A stretch of DNA of 64,000 nucleotides from CBDHFN01 sp965262605 (GTDB taxonomy: Bacteria > Pseudomonadota > Alphaproteobacteria > JASGCL01). Location: contig CBDHFN010000002.1 of the NCBI GenBank assembly GCA_965262605.1, forward strand, positions 434,001 through 498,000, in the 5' to 3' direction. The notes under the pieces were generated by a model. The model saw nothing but the letters and a program-made list of their open reading frames with translations. It did no database searches and was not told the origin of the DNA. A program made the translations under genes and the position numbers. Below are positions 1 through 8,209 of this stretch, one piece after another. Numbering within the stretch: position 1 is the stretch's first letter; each line of letters starts with the position of its first letter.

Positions 1-888
1 TTGAATATTTTTAACTAATTCGCGAAATAAAAATTTTTCATCGGTATGTTTATGATTATGGTGCCAAAAATACCGAAAAAATTGCGAAAATTTTTCATCG
101 CCAATATTGCGTAAAGATTCATTCCATAAATCTTCAACAAGACTTAAATTTTCGTGTCGGGAAAATAATGAAAAAATATGATTTTTCAGTAAATCGGTTG
201 TTGATAATCGTACGCCACGGGAATTTAATGTCATAAAAACATCGGACGCATTAACCATATTGCTTACTTCTATTTTCGCAAAAATACATTTATTGGCAAT
301 ATGTTTGTCAATAAAATCATAAATTTCACTATAATTATCTTGAAATTTTTCATTAATCTTGGCGTTAAAAAAAATATAACACTCAAGAATTAATTTATTA
401 GATTCCGAACCAACTGCTCTTTTACCAACAATTGGACGGTCAATTAATTGGGTGCTATAATAATTATTATTATTTTTATTTAAATTTAACTTAATTTTTC
501 TAAATACAGAAAAAGGTTCTGTCGTATAAATAAATCGTTGCACCAAAGCTTTAACAGAAAAATCTATTGCCGAGGCATGTTCAGGGAATTTCTTGGCGCA
601 TAATTCTAATTGATGAATAGCTGCTAAAATTAAAATACTAAGCGTAGTCAAGCGTTGTTGCCCATCTATAATTAAATAATTATGATGGCTTCGTTGCAAT
701 AAGACAATGAAACCCATAAAATTAATATCTGCTTCATTGTCTTGTTGTATAATAATATCATCCCATAAATCTTGCCAATTATCTTTTTCCCATGCGTAAT
801 CGCGTTGAAAGGGTGGCACTTCGTAATAATTACCATTACCTAACAATTGCCCTAAATCTTGGTCGGTAGTTTTGATAGGAAATGCCAT
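1..888 (-). CDS. DUF262 (GmrSD N-domain-like) protein, partial
   Basis: An open frame runs on the minus strand from ATG at 888 to the window edge, so the C-terminus is missing. About 296 residues are visible. Near residues 24-33 is VPPFQRDYAW and near 75-83 DGQQRLTTL; further on is a segment reading FMTLNSRGVRLSTTDLLKNH. These are the hallmark motifs of DUF262, the nucleotide-hydrolysing domain of GmrSD-type modification-dependent restriction enzymes and related defence proteins. Whether the C-terminal DUF1524 HNH nuclease domain follows cannot be seen. The gene lies 20 bp downstream of citrate synthase in the same direction, an odd place for a defence-type gene, and may be read through from gltA. 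The family call is firm; the defence role is inferred. Confidence 0.85.
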   Translation of the reverse strand, partial: MAFPIKTTDQDLGQLLGNGNYYEVPPFQRDYAWEKDNWQDLWDDIIIQQDNEADINFMGFIVLLQRSHHNYLIIDGQQRLTTLSILILAAIHQLELCAKKFPEHASAIDFSVKALVQRFIYTTEPFSVFRKIKLNLNKNNNNYYSTQLIDRPIVGKRAVGSESNKLILECYIFFNAKINEKFQDNYSEIYDFIDKHIANKCIFAKIEVSNMVNASDVFMTLNSRGVRLSTTDLLKNHIFSLFSRHENLSLVEDLWNESLRNIGDEKFSQFFRYFWHHNHKHTDEKFLFRELVKNIQ

Positions 889-908
889 TGAAAATCACTT
901 TCTTTCGC

Positions 909-2207
909 TCAACTTCTTTGATTAATCGGAATATATTTATGGTCGGTATCGCCGATGAATAATTGGCGCGGTCTGCCGATTTTCATTTCTTTGTCGCTTA
1001 TCATTTCATTCCATTGCGCCAACCAACCTGCGGTGCGTGCCAAAGCAAACAGCACGGTGAACATGCTAACTGGAAAGCCAATCGCACGCAGGATAATCCC
1101 CGAATAAAAATCAACATTGGGGAATAATTTGCGCGCCACGAAATAATCATCTTTAAGCGCGATGCTCTCTAACTCCATCGCAAGTTCCAACATTGGGTCG
1201 TTAATCCCCAAATTTTTCAACACATCATCGCATGATTCTTTAAGAACACCCGCGCGTGGGTCATAATTTTTATAAACCCTATGCCCAAAACCCATTAATT
1301 TTGTGGTATCATTTTTATCTTTAACCCGCGCAATAAAAGCTGGAATATTATCTTTGGTTTTAATTTCCGCTAACATTTTTAGCACAGCTTCGTTCGCCCC
1401 GCCATGCGAAGGTCCCCAAAGCGAAGAAATCCCCGCTGAAATACAAGCAAATGGATTAGCCCCCGAAGAACCCGACAAGCGCACCGTTGAAGTTGACGCA
1501 TTTTGCTCATGGTCGGCGTGCAAAATAAATATCCTGTCCATTGCCCGTTCCACTATCGGATTAACAACATAATCTTCGCAAGGCACGCCAAAAGTCATGC
1601 GCAAAAAATTCCCCGCATATGAAAGGTTATTTTGCGGATATAAAAAAGGTTGCCCAACCGAATATTTATAAGCATATGACGCGATAGTCGGGATTTTGGC
1701 AATCATACGCCGAATGGAAACCATGCGTTGATAAGGGTCGTTAAAATCGGTGGAATCGTGGTAAAACGCGCTCATCGCGCCAAAACAACCGATTAAAGTT
1801 GCCATCGGGTGCGCATCGCGGCGAAAACCACGAAAAAAATTTATCATTTGTTCGTGAATCATGGAATGGCGGGTAATGGCGCTTTGAAAATCAGTGGCTT
1901 CGGCTTGATTGGGTAATTTACCATCAATTAATAATTGGGCGACTTCAAGAAATGAGCTATGGCGGGCTAATTCCTCAATTTTATAGCCACGGTGCATTAA
2001 AATCCCTGCATCGCCATCTATATATGTAATTGCGCTGTTGCAAGATGCAGTTGAAGTAAACCCCGGATCATAGGTAAACATACCAGTTTCGCCATATAAT
2101 TTTCTTATGTCAATAACATCGGGTCCCATCGTGCCTTTTATAATTGGCAGAGTTATTTGTTTGCCAGTTCGGTTATCGGTTAGCGTTATGGTATTATTCA
2201 TCATCAT
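909..2207 (-). CDS. gltA: Citrate synthase (type I/II, GltA)
   Basis: Condenses oxaloacetate and acetyl-CoA to citrate, the entry step of the TCA cycle. The 432-residue protein matches the usual bacterial length of about 430. The catalytic signature is intact: HADHEQNASTSTVR, then GPSHGGANEAV (first catalytic His), GFGHRVYKNYDPRA (second catalytic His) and VDFYSGI (catalytic Asp). Three consecutive Met codons at the start make the exact initiator uncertain; the first follows a GAGGC stretch. The gene stands between an upstream divergent trcR and a downstream DUF262 gene 20 bp away. Confidence 0.97.
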   Translation of the reverse strand: MMMNNTITLTDNRTGKQITLPIIKGTMGPDVIDIRKLYGETGMFTYDPGFTSTASCNSAITYIDGDAGILMHRGYKIEELARHSSFLEVAQLLIDGKLPNQAEATDFQSAITRHSMIHEQMINFFRGFRRDAHPMATLIGCFGAMSAFYHDSTDFNDPYQRMVSIRRMIAKIPTIASYAYKYSVGQPFLYPQNNLSYAGNFLRMTFGVPCEDYVVNPIVERAMDRIFILHADHEQNASTSTVRLSGSSGANPFACISAGISSLWGPSHGGANEAVLKMLAEIKTKDNIPAFIARVKDKNDTTKLMGFGHRVYKNYDPRAGVLKESCDDVLKNLGINDPMLELAMELESIALKDDYFVARKLFPNVDFYSGIILRAIGFPVSMFTVLFALARTAGWLAQWNEMISDKEMKIGRPRQLFIGDTDHKYIPINQRS

Positions 2208-2321
2208 GCCTCATTAAAATTAATATGCCCCTAAAAAAATATATTAATCTTTAAAATTAATATTGCAAGAAAAAAAAAATCTGTTATGTAATGTTTATAG
2301 TAATTATAAAAAGGAATAATC

Positions 2322-2876
2322 ATGTCAGAAATTTTAATGCCCAAAGCAACAGCAATATGGCTGGTTGAACATACAGCTTTAACATTTGACCAAATATCTG
2401 ATTTTACGAAATTGCACCGTTTAGAAGTGCAAGCCATCGCCGATGGAGATAGTGCAAGCTCACTTAAAGGCTTTGATCCCGTAATTTCAGGGCAAATAAG
2501 CCGCGAGGAAATTGCTTTGGGTGAAAAAGATCCCCAATATCGCTTAGTGCGCATTAATCGCAAAGAACCCGAAGCAAAAAGACGCACCAAGGGTCCAAGA
2601 TACACACCGATTGCAAAACGCCAAGATAAACCCGATGCAATTATTTGGTTATTAAAAAATCACCCAAAATTATCGGATAATCAAATTATTAAAATGATTG
2701 GCACGACCAAAAATACGATTAACGCCATTAAAAATAAATCCCATTGGAATATGGCAAATTTGCGCCCGCAACATCCCGTTGATTTAGGCTTATGCAAATT
2801 AAGCTTGTTTAATGAAATTATTGAAAAAAATTTGGCGAAATTATCCAACGAAGGTGCTATATTAGAAAATATCTGA
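2322..2876 (+). CDS. trcR: TrcR-type cell cycle transcriptional regulator (DUF1013)
   Basis: A 184-residue protein of the alphaproteobacterial DUF1013 family, described as TrcR, a cell-cycle regulator linked to RNA polymerase. Recognisable family segments are the start MSEILMPKATAIWLVEHTAL, the central GPRYTPIAKRQDKPDAIIWL, and the helix-turn-helix-like stretch around residues 120-140 (LSDNQIIKMIGTTKNTINAI). A good AAAGG lies 7-8 bases before the ATG. It is divergent from gltA and followed after 10 bp by an unknown gene, so the two may be co-transcribed. The family is a marker for Alphaproteobacteria. Confidence 0.9.
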   Translation: MSEILMPKATAIWLVEHTALTFDQISDFTKLHRLEVQAIADGDSASSLKGFDPVISGQISREEIALGEKDPQYRLVRINRKEPEAKRRTKGPRYTPIAKRQDKPDAIIWLLKNHPKLSDNQIIKMIGTTKNTINAIKNKSHWNMANLRPQHPVDLGLCKLSLFNEIIEKNLAKLSNEGAILENI

Positions 2877-2886
2877 TATTTTTAAG

Positions 2887-3246
2887 ATGGTAATAGTTGA
2901 AAATTGGCTTTATCTTCGGATTTATGAATTAATTGACAAGCATATTCGCTATAAAAATCATTTGGGTGATGAATTATACCAAAGATTTTATGCCGATGCT
3001 ATGCGCATCATGCGCCGAAGCGCAGAATTAAACCGCAGCGAAGAATTTGCCGATTACCACGAAACCACCATACTTAAATTACCGCAATTAAAATTAGCCG
3101 AACGGGAAATTATCATGGATTTACTTACCCAAGAAATTCACGCCATAAATGCAAAAATTTTAATCAGCAATAATGCCGAAGAAAATGATTTAATGCAATT
3201 TGAAATTCTTGCATTGCGCAATTTTTGTGAAAAATTTGATGCTTAA
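2887..3246 (+). CDS. Unknown 119-residue helical protein
   Basis: Not recognised. It starts 10 bp after trcR and probably shares its transcript. The protein is predicted by eye to be almost wholly alpha-helical and charged, with no signal peptide or membrane segment. It contains a stretch YADAMRIMRRSAELNR and a long C-terminal helix. Codon use resembles its neighbours. No Shine-Dalgarno motif is obvious before the ATG, consistent with translational coupling to the upstream gene. Confidence 0.6.
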   Translation: MVIVENWLYLRIYELIDKHIRYKNHLGDELYQRFYADAMRIMRRSAELNRSEEFADYHETTILKLPQLKLAEREIIMDLLTQEIHAINAKILISNNAEENDLMQFEILALRNFCEKFDA

Positions 3247-3375
3247 TTTAGCGGCATGGGATAATCATATTTTTTATCAAAATTGCTAAGAATCAGTTTT
3301 ATGGGGAATGATAAATAAATCTTGAAAAAAAACCAAGCCTCTGCTATAAAATAATGGGCAGATAAGGTGAAAAAA

Positions 3376-4779
3376 ATGGAAAATTTTGATATAGTAATTA
3401 TTGGTGCTGGACCCGGGGGCTATGTTGCAGCGATTCGCGGTGCACAATGTGGCTTTAATGTTGCGCTCATAGATAAATCATTCGTGGGTGGCGCGTGCTT
3501 AAATGTTGGTTGTATCCCTTCAAAAGCCTTATTAAACGCGTCGCATGAATATGAAAAAATAAATAAAAATCATTTGGGCGCGATGGGCATTAATGCCCAA
3601 GCCGATATAAATATTACAAAATTAATGGAACATAAAAATAAAATTGTTAAGGGATTAACCACAGGCATAGAATTTTTATTGAAAAAAAATAAAGTTTCAT
3701 TAGTGCATGGCACGGCATTTATTCAAGCCGATAAATCAGTTATTATTCAAGATGGCGCGGACAAAGGCAGGATTTTATCGGCAAAATCTGTCGTCATTGC
3801 CACGGGTTCTTCACCAATATCATTACCCAATATTGCCATTGATGAGGAAAATATTGTCAGTTCAACGGGGGCTTTGCAATTTAGCGATGCGCCGAAAAAA
3901 TTAATTATTATCGGGGCGGGGGTGATTGGTTTGGAATTAGGTTCGGTTTGGGCAAGATTGGGTTCAGAAGTGACTATTATTGAATATTTGCCGCGCATTG
4001 CCCCCAATCTTGATGAACAAGTTGCCCGCGAATTGCAAAAATCATTACAAAAACAGGGGATAATTTTTATGCTGGGGCAAAAAATCCTATCGGCAAAAAA
4101 TGGCAAAAAATCCGTGACAATTTCATATGAATCCGCCAGTGATGCGAATCAAAAGGGCGAATTAACTTGCGATAAATTGCTTGTTTGCGTGGGACGCAAG
4201 GCAAATACCGCGAATCTTGGCTTGGAAGCATTGGGTGTGGCAATAAACCCCAAAGGCGTAATAATTACCGATGAGCATTATGCCACGAATATCGCGGGAA
4301 TTTACGCAATTGGCGATTGCATTAATGGTCCTATGCTTGCCCATAAAGCCGAAGAAGAAGGCGTTGCATTGATGGAAATGCTTGCGGGGCAAAAACCCCA
4401 TGTTAATTATGGCACGATACCGGGCGTAATTTATACCCACCCCGAAGTTGCCGATGTCGGCTTAACCGAAGAAGCTGTTAAAGCCGCAGGCATTCCCTAT
4501 AAAGTGGGTAATTTTCCATTTAAGGCAAATTCACGCGCCAGAAGCAATAGCGATGATGCGGGTTTTGTAAAAATTATTGCCCATAGCGAAACCGATAAAA
4601 TCTTAGGGGTGCATATTATTGGCGCCGAGGCGGGTAATTTGATTCACGAAGCAGTGCTTGCCATGGAATATGGTGGCTCATCAGAGGATATTGCCCGCAC
4701 TTGTCATGCCCATCCAACCCTAAACGAAGCGATTAAAGAAGCCGCGTTAGCTGTGCTTGGGCGCGCGATTCATACATGA
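3376..4779 (+). CDS. lpdA: Dihydrolipoamide dehydrogenase
   Basis: The flavoprotein E3 subunit of 2-oxo acid dehydrogenase complexes; it reoxidises dihydrolipoamide with NAD+. An N-terminal FAD-binding fold (IVIIGAGPGGYVAAIRGAQ) is followed by the redox-active disulfide GGACLNVGCIPSK, a second NAD-binding fold (IIIGAGVIGLELGSVWARLG), the FAD motif YAIGDCINGPMLAHKAEEEG and the C-terminal HAHPTLNEA with the catalytic His-Glu. I place the start at ATG 3376 rather than GTG 3367, because AAGG lies about 7 bases upstream of the ATG while the GTG has no usable ribosome binding site. It is not next to other complex subunits here. Confidence 0.95.
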   Translation: MENFDIVIIGAGPGGYVAAIRGAQCGFNVALIDKSFVGGACLNVGCIPSKALLNASHEYEKINKNHLGAMGINAQADINITKLMEHKNKIVKGLTTGIEFLLKKNKVSLVHGTAFIQADKSVIIQDGADKGRILSAKSVVIATGSSPISLPNIAIDEENIVSSTGALQFSDAPKKLIIIGAGVIGLELGSVWARLGSEVTIIEYLPRIAPNLDEQVARELQKSLQKQGIIFMLGQKILSAKNGKKSVTISYESASDANQKGELTCDKLLVCVGRKANTANLGLEALGVAINPKGVIITDEHYATNIAGIYAIGDCINGPMLAHKAEEEGVALMEMLAGQKPHVNYGTIPGVIYTHPEVADVGLTEEAVKAAGIPYKVGNFPFKANSRARSNSDDAGFVKIIAHSETDKILGVHIIGAEAGNLIHEAVLAMEYGGSSEDIARTCHAHPTLNEAIKEAALAVLGRAIHT

Positions 4780-4817
4780 TTTTGCATTAAAAATTTATCT
4801 TTAAAGCAAAATTTATC

Positions 4818-4846
4818 TTGAAATACCATAATAGCTGTGTTATATA
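4818..4846 (+). promoter_or_regulatory. Putative sigma-70-type promoter for the 4873 gene
   Basis: TTGAAA at 4818-4823 and TATATA at 4841-4846 are separated by 17 bases; an overlapping TATAAT is at 4843-4848. Located about 30 bp before the small gene at 4873. Consensus match only. Confidence 0.4.
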
Positions 4847-4872
4847 ATAATATATATAACTGGGTGAAACTA

Positions 4873-5070
4873 ATGGAATCAAAAAAATTCCCTAAAATTG
4901 AAGCAGCTCTTGCAGCAAGAAGACCTGCTGGCTATCGCTTAGCCGCCATGATGGTTGATGGTTATGGCTTAAATACAAAAATTGTTAATGAAGATTCATT
5001 TGATGAACATTTAGCAAATGCCATTAATAATGGTGTGGAAATAGACCTAAAGCAATTTCGGAGTAAGTAA
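4873..5070 (+). CDS. Unknown small protein (65 residues)
   Basis: Not recognised. I start it at ATG 4873 (MESKKFPKIEAAL) because the upstream in-frame region overlaps the predicted promoter. The short protein contains a basic segment AARRPAGYRLAAMM and an acidic C-terminal half, with no membrane segment. It has its own promoter-like sequence and is followed by a hairpin and an unknown 310-residue gene, so the two might form a small unit. Confidence 0.45.
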   Translation: MESKKFPKIEAALAARRPAGYRLAAMMVDGYGLNTKIVNEDSFDEHLANAINNGVEIDLKQFRSK

Positions 5071-5085
5071 GTTTTCAATTGAAAT

Positions 5086-5112
5086 TGGGCTTTTGCCCTT
5101 TTTTAAAAGGGC
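5086..5112 (+). terminator. Hairpins between the 4873 and 5118 genes (terminator or SD-masking)
   Basis: GGGC-TTTT-GCCC followed by six T forms a short terminator-like hairpin. Overlapping it, GCCCTTTT and AAAAGGGC (5095-5112) form an 8-bp stem with a 2-base loop. The AAAAGGG of the second stem is also the ribosome binding site of the ATG at 5118. The two stems exclude each other. Confidence 0.4.
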
Positions 5113-5117
5113 ATTTT

Positions 5118-6050
5118 ATGAATTATATTGACAAAGTTTTGAATTTAATTTTAGAAAAGCAAGGATATGTTAAGGGTATACTTCCAAATATTGATAAAAT
5201 TAATTATATTGAAGATGATGAATATCAAGATATTATCACCAAAAATTGCAACACAGAGATTCGTATAATAATTGCAGATTTAAAATTCCGTGGCATGATA
5301 ACCATAGATGAACCCGAAAACAGCAATAAATTATCTGATGCTGATAAATTAAATGCCATGGTATATATGGACAAAGAAATTTGCAATACAAGTAGTTTAA
5401 ATGATATAAATAATCCAAAATGCAATAGACGCACAGTATTAACCAAGGAATTATGCCATATACCCTTACATCGCGATTATCGTCAATCATTTAAAATTGA
5501 GCAAAAAATTCACGAAATAGGTTGTCTTGAAAATTTATTGTTTAATTATATCATGAATAATATAGGTGAAAGGTTAAATCGCCTTAGCAATGAAAAAAAG
5601 GTTTATTTTCAAGAGAAAATTAAGACATATATTCCATTTTTAATATTAAAAGGCAACCAAATACAAGAATCATTGCAAGAAATACAAGAAACTCTGGACA
5701 ATGACAATAATTTTGAATTGTTTGAACCATTCATTATAGCAACAATGTCAAATTATTTATTAAAACTTAACAAACAAAATTTTATGCAAAATTCTTTAGA
5801 ATTAACCGCATATCTTGTTCATTTTGAATTTATTTTTCCAATTTATATTCGCCGTCAATTTATACAGCAAGTTAACGAAATTCAGAATCATTCAGCGCGC
5901 GAACAAACCATTGAAAATTTAGCAAAGAAATTAGGCTTTCCCATTGCTGATATTAATTTATTTTTTAATCCAGAATTTGAACAACAAGTGCAAAATACCT
6001 TAAAAAACATCGCCCCAGAATATTACAAAAAAACTCGTTTATCTAGCTAA
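5118..6050 (+). CDS. Unknown 310-residue protein
   Basis: Not recognised. Start chosen at ATG 5118 (MNYIDKVLNL), with AAAAGGG 6 bases upstream, over an upstream TTG at 5079. The protein is rich in Asn, Ile, Leu and Lys, helical by appearance, and lacks signal peptide and membrane segments. A segment around residues 240-260 reads HFEFIFPIYIRRQFIQQVNE. Its base composition looks more AT-rich than the neighbouring lpdA, which may mean recent acquisition, but this is an impression. It ends 41 bp before the convergent yggS. Confidence 0.55.
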   Translation: MNYIDKVLNLILEKQGYVKGILPNIDKINYIEDDEYQDIITKNCNTEIRIIIADLKFRGMITIDEPENSNKLSDADKLNAMVYMDKEICNTSSLNDINNPKCNRRTVLTKELCHIPLHRDYRQSFKIEQKIHEIGCLENLLFNYIMNNIGERLNRLSNEKKVYFQEKIKTYIPFLILKGNQIQESLQEIQETLDNDNNFELFEPFIIATMSNYLLKLNKQNFMQNSLELTAYLVHFEFIFPIYIRRQFIQQVNEIQNHSAREQTIENLAKKLGFPIADINLFFNPEFEQQVQNTLKNIAPEYYKKTRLSS

Positions 6051-6091
6051 TTCTCTGGTAAAAGCAACAAATTGCGAATCAAGGTAAAAAT

Positions 6092-6748
6092 TTATCTATG
6101 CCCAAAAATTGCGCTACCGACTCTTATCATCGTTGCGCCCAGTTCAATGGCTTGGGGGAAGTCGCTACTCATACCCATGGAGCATTCGGGAAAGTTATAT
6201 TTATCGCATTCTTGACGCAAATAATTGAAAAACGGCGACACAGGGCAATCAACGGGGGGAATGCACATTAAACCCACGATGGGTAATTGCAATTGACGGC
6301 ATTGATTGATAAAATCGTGTAAATCTTGGGGATTTATTCCAGATTTTTGCGGTTCTTTGCCAATATTTACTTGAATCAAAATTTTGGGGATTTTTATGTT
6401 TTGGTTTTGAATTTTCGCTAAATCTTGCGCCAAACTAAGCCTGTCAAGCGAATGAATATAATCAACCAAGCCTAAAATTTTCTTGATTTTATTGGATTGC
6501 AAAGGTCCGATTAAGTGTAAGATAATTTGCGGATATTGTGATTTTATGGTTGGAAATTTTTCTAAAATCTCTTGCACGCGGTTTTCGCCAAATTCGCTTA
6601 CGCCCGCTTGAATCGCGCTGATAATATCACCGATGGGGAAAAATTTACTGACCGCTAATAATCGCACCGATTGGGAATCGCGCTTGCTTGCATGGCAAGC
6701 CGTGGCAATTTGCGCCGTTATTTTTGCAATATTATCGCCAATCGCCAT
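6092..6748 (-). CDS. YggS-type PLP homeostasis protein
   Basis: A 218-residue pyridoxal-phosphate-binding protein of the YggS/PROSC (COG0325) family, involved in vitamin B6 and amino acid homeostasis, without a known catalytic reaction. Family landmarks: LLAVSKFFP with the PLP lysine, EFGENRVQE, LHLIGPLQSNK, MSSDFPQAIELGATMIRVGSAIFG at the C-terminus, which binds the PLP phosphate. It follows ssb by 2 bp on the same strand, so infA, ssb and yggS are probably one transcript. Confidence 0.93.
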   Translation of the reverse strand: MAIGDNIAKITAQIATACHASKRDSQSVRLLAVSKFFPIGDIISAIQAGVSEFGENRVQEILEKFPTIKSQYPQIILHLIGPLQSNKIKKILGLVDYIHSLDRLSLAQDLAKIQNQNIKIPKILIQVNIGKEPQKSGINPQDLHDFINQCRQLQLPIVGLMCIPPVDCPVSPFFNYLRQECDKYNFPECSMGMSSDFPQAIELGATMIRVGSAIFGHR

Positions 6749-6750
6749 TA

Positions 6751-7218
6751 TTAAAACGGAATATCATCATCAAAATTATCTTTTGAAGAAGGCGCGCTAA
6801 ACGGGTCGCGTTTGTTATTTTGCGGGCGTTCGTAATCAGAATCGCCCCGATAATCGCCCCTGTCATCACTTCGGTTGCTATCTAAAATTGTAAAACTGCC
6901 ATTAAATCCAGAAACCACTACTTCGGTGGTGTATTTTTCTTGGTTATTATTATCCGTCCATTTGCGCGTGCGCAATTGCCCTTCAATAAGCACTTTGCGC
7001 CCTTTTGAAAGATATTTTTCGGCAATTTCGGCTTGTTTGCCAAAAATAACTACGCGGTGCCATTCGGTTTTTTCTTGGGTGCCGCCGTCTCTATCCTTCC
7101 ATTTTTCGGAAGTAGCCAGCGTTAAATTGGCGATTTTTTCGCCATTTTGCGTGGATTTAACTTCGGGGTCTTTGCCAAGATTGCCGATTAACATTACTTT
7201 ATTTAAGCTTCCCGCCAT
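6751..7218 (-). CDS. ssb: Single-stranded DNA-binding protein
   Basis: A 155-residue SSB that coats single-stranded DNA in replication and repair. The OB-fold domain (about residues 5-110) begins NKVMLIGNLGKDPEVK and includes EWHRVVIFGKQAEIAEKYL and KVLIEGQLRTRKW. A flexible Asp/Arg-rich linker follows, and the C-terminus is the acidic DDDIPF tail that docks partner proteins. A clear AGGAGAG precedes the ATG. It lies between infA and yggS. Confidence 0.97.
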   Translation of the reverse strand: MAGSLNKVMLIGNLGKDPEVKSTQNGEKIANLTLATSEKWKDRDGGTQEKTEWHRVVIFGKQAEIAEKYLSKGRKVLIEGQLRTRKWTDNNNQEKYTTEVVVSGFNGSFTILDSNRSDDRGDYRGDSDYERPQNNKRDPFSAPSSKDNFDDDIPF

Positions 7219-7243
7219 TACTCTCTCCTGTTTTTTTGTTAAG

Positions 7244-7462
7244 TTATTTTTGCCTGAAAATAATTCGCCCTTTGGTTAAATCATATGGCGTCATTTCAAC
7301 TTGCACTTTATCACCAACCATCACGCGAATCCGATATTTACGCATTTTCCCTGCTGTATGCCCAATTATTTCATGCCCATTATCTAATTTCACGCGAAAC
7401 ATGGCATTGGGTAATTTTTCGGTTATTACCCCTGAAAATTCTACTAATTCATCTTTTGACAT
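7244..7462 (-). CDS. infA: Translation initiation factor IF-1
   Basis: A 72-residue single OB-fold protein that binds the 30S A site during initiation. The sequence follows the family end to end, with VEFSGVITEKLPNAMFRV, NGHEIIGHTAGKMRKYRIRV and the C-terminal DLTKGRIIFRQK. Length is exactly as usual. It is 25 bp upstream of ssb on the same strand. Confidence 0.97.
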   Translation of the reverse strand: MSKDELVEFSGVITEKLPNAMFRVKLDNGHEIIGHTAGKMRKYRIRVMVGDKVQVEMTPYDLTKGRIIFRQK

Positions 7463-7549
7463 TACTTACCTAATTCCTTAATATGTTTAAAACATCTTTA
7501 CAATATTTTATTTTTCATGTAAAGTATTAATTGCGTCAAAAAGAAAAAT

Positions 7550-8209
7550 ATGTCAAAAAACACCATCAATATTAATTTTATTTTGGATTTATCTTGTCCG
7601 TGGTGCTATATTGGCAAGCGCCGTTTAGAAAAATCCATGGCAATGCGCCCAAGTTTTTCATTTAAAATTCAGTTATTCCCTTTTTATCTTAACAGCGACA
7701 TGCCCACAGATGGCATGAATCGTATGGTATATTTACGGCGCAAATTTGGTGATGATTGGCGCATTGCCACCATGCTTGCAAATTTATCCGAACTTGCCAA
7801 GCATGATAATATAAATTTTAATTTTGACGATATAAATACACAACCCAATATTGTCATGGCTTTTACCATGATAAAATGGGCGGAAAAATTGGATAATAAC
7901 GGATTTTTTGCCATGGATATGGCGGAACGAATCATGCGCGCGTTTTTTTGCCAAGCGACTAATATCAGCGATAACAGCAATTGCCAGCAAATTTTGAACG
8001 AATTTACCCGCAATAACCGACTTGAACAAACCGATATTTTCAGAATTTATAGCCAATTTTTGCCAATTTTAACCATGCAGGAACAATTTACCCGTATGCG
8101 CAAAATTGAAGGCGTGCCATTATTTAACATTAATGATATGGGTTTAATTACCGGCGCATCGGAACCTAATAGTTTCTTACCCATTTTTGATATAGTCGCA
8201 CAAGCATAA
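7550..8209 (+). CDS. DsbA-family (FrnE-like) thioredoxin-fold protein
   Basis: A 219-residue cytoplasmic (no signal peptide) DsbA/FrnE family protein. The redox motif CPWC is at about residues 15-18 in LDLSCPWCYIGKRRLEK, which is typical of the FrnE or polyketide-biosynthesis dithiol isomerase group. A helical insert follows, and the cis-Pro region reads EGVPLFNIND. The last 33 bp overlap the 3' end of mcrC on the other strand, so the genes are convergent. Likely a disulfide or glutathione-related oxidoreductase; substrate unknown. Confidence 0.82.
   Translation: MSKNTININFILDLSCPWCYIGKRRLEKSMAMRPSFSFKIQLFPFYLNSDMPTDGMNRMVYLRRKFGDDWRIATMLANLSELAKHDNINFNFDDINTQPNIVMAFTMIKWAEKLDNNGFFAMDMAERIMRAFFCQATNISDNSNCQQILNEFTRNNRLEQTDIFRIYSQFLPILTMQEQFTRMRKIEGVPLFNINDMGLITGASEPNSFLPIFDIVAQA

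Noticed and set aside
3367..3378. GTG start for lpdA at 3367
   Set aside because: The ATG at 3376 has an AAGG at proper distance, which the GTG overlaps; the protein alignment also starts better at MENFD.
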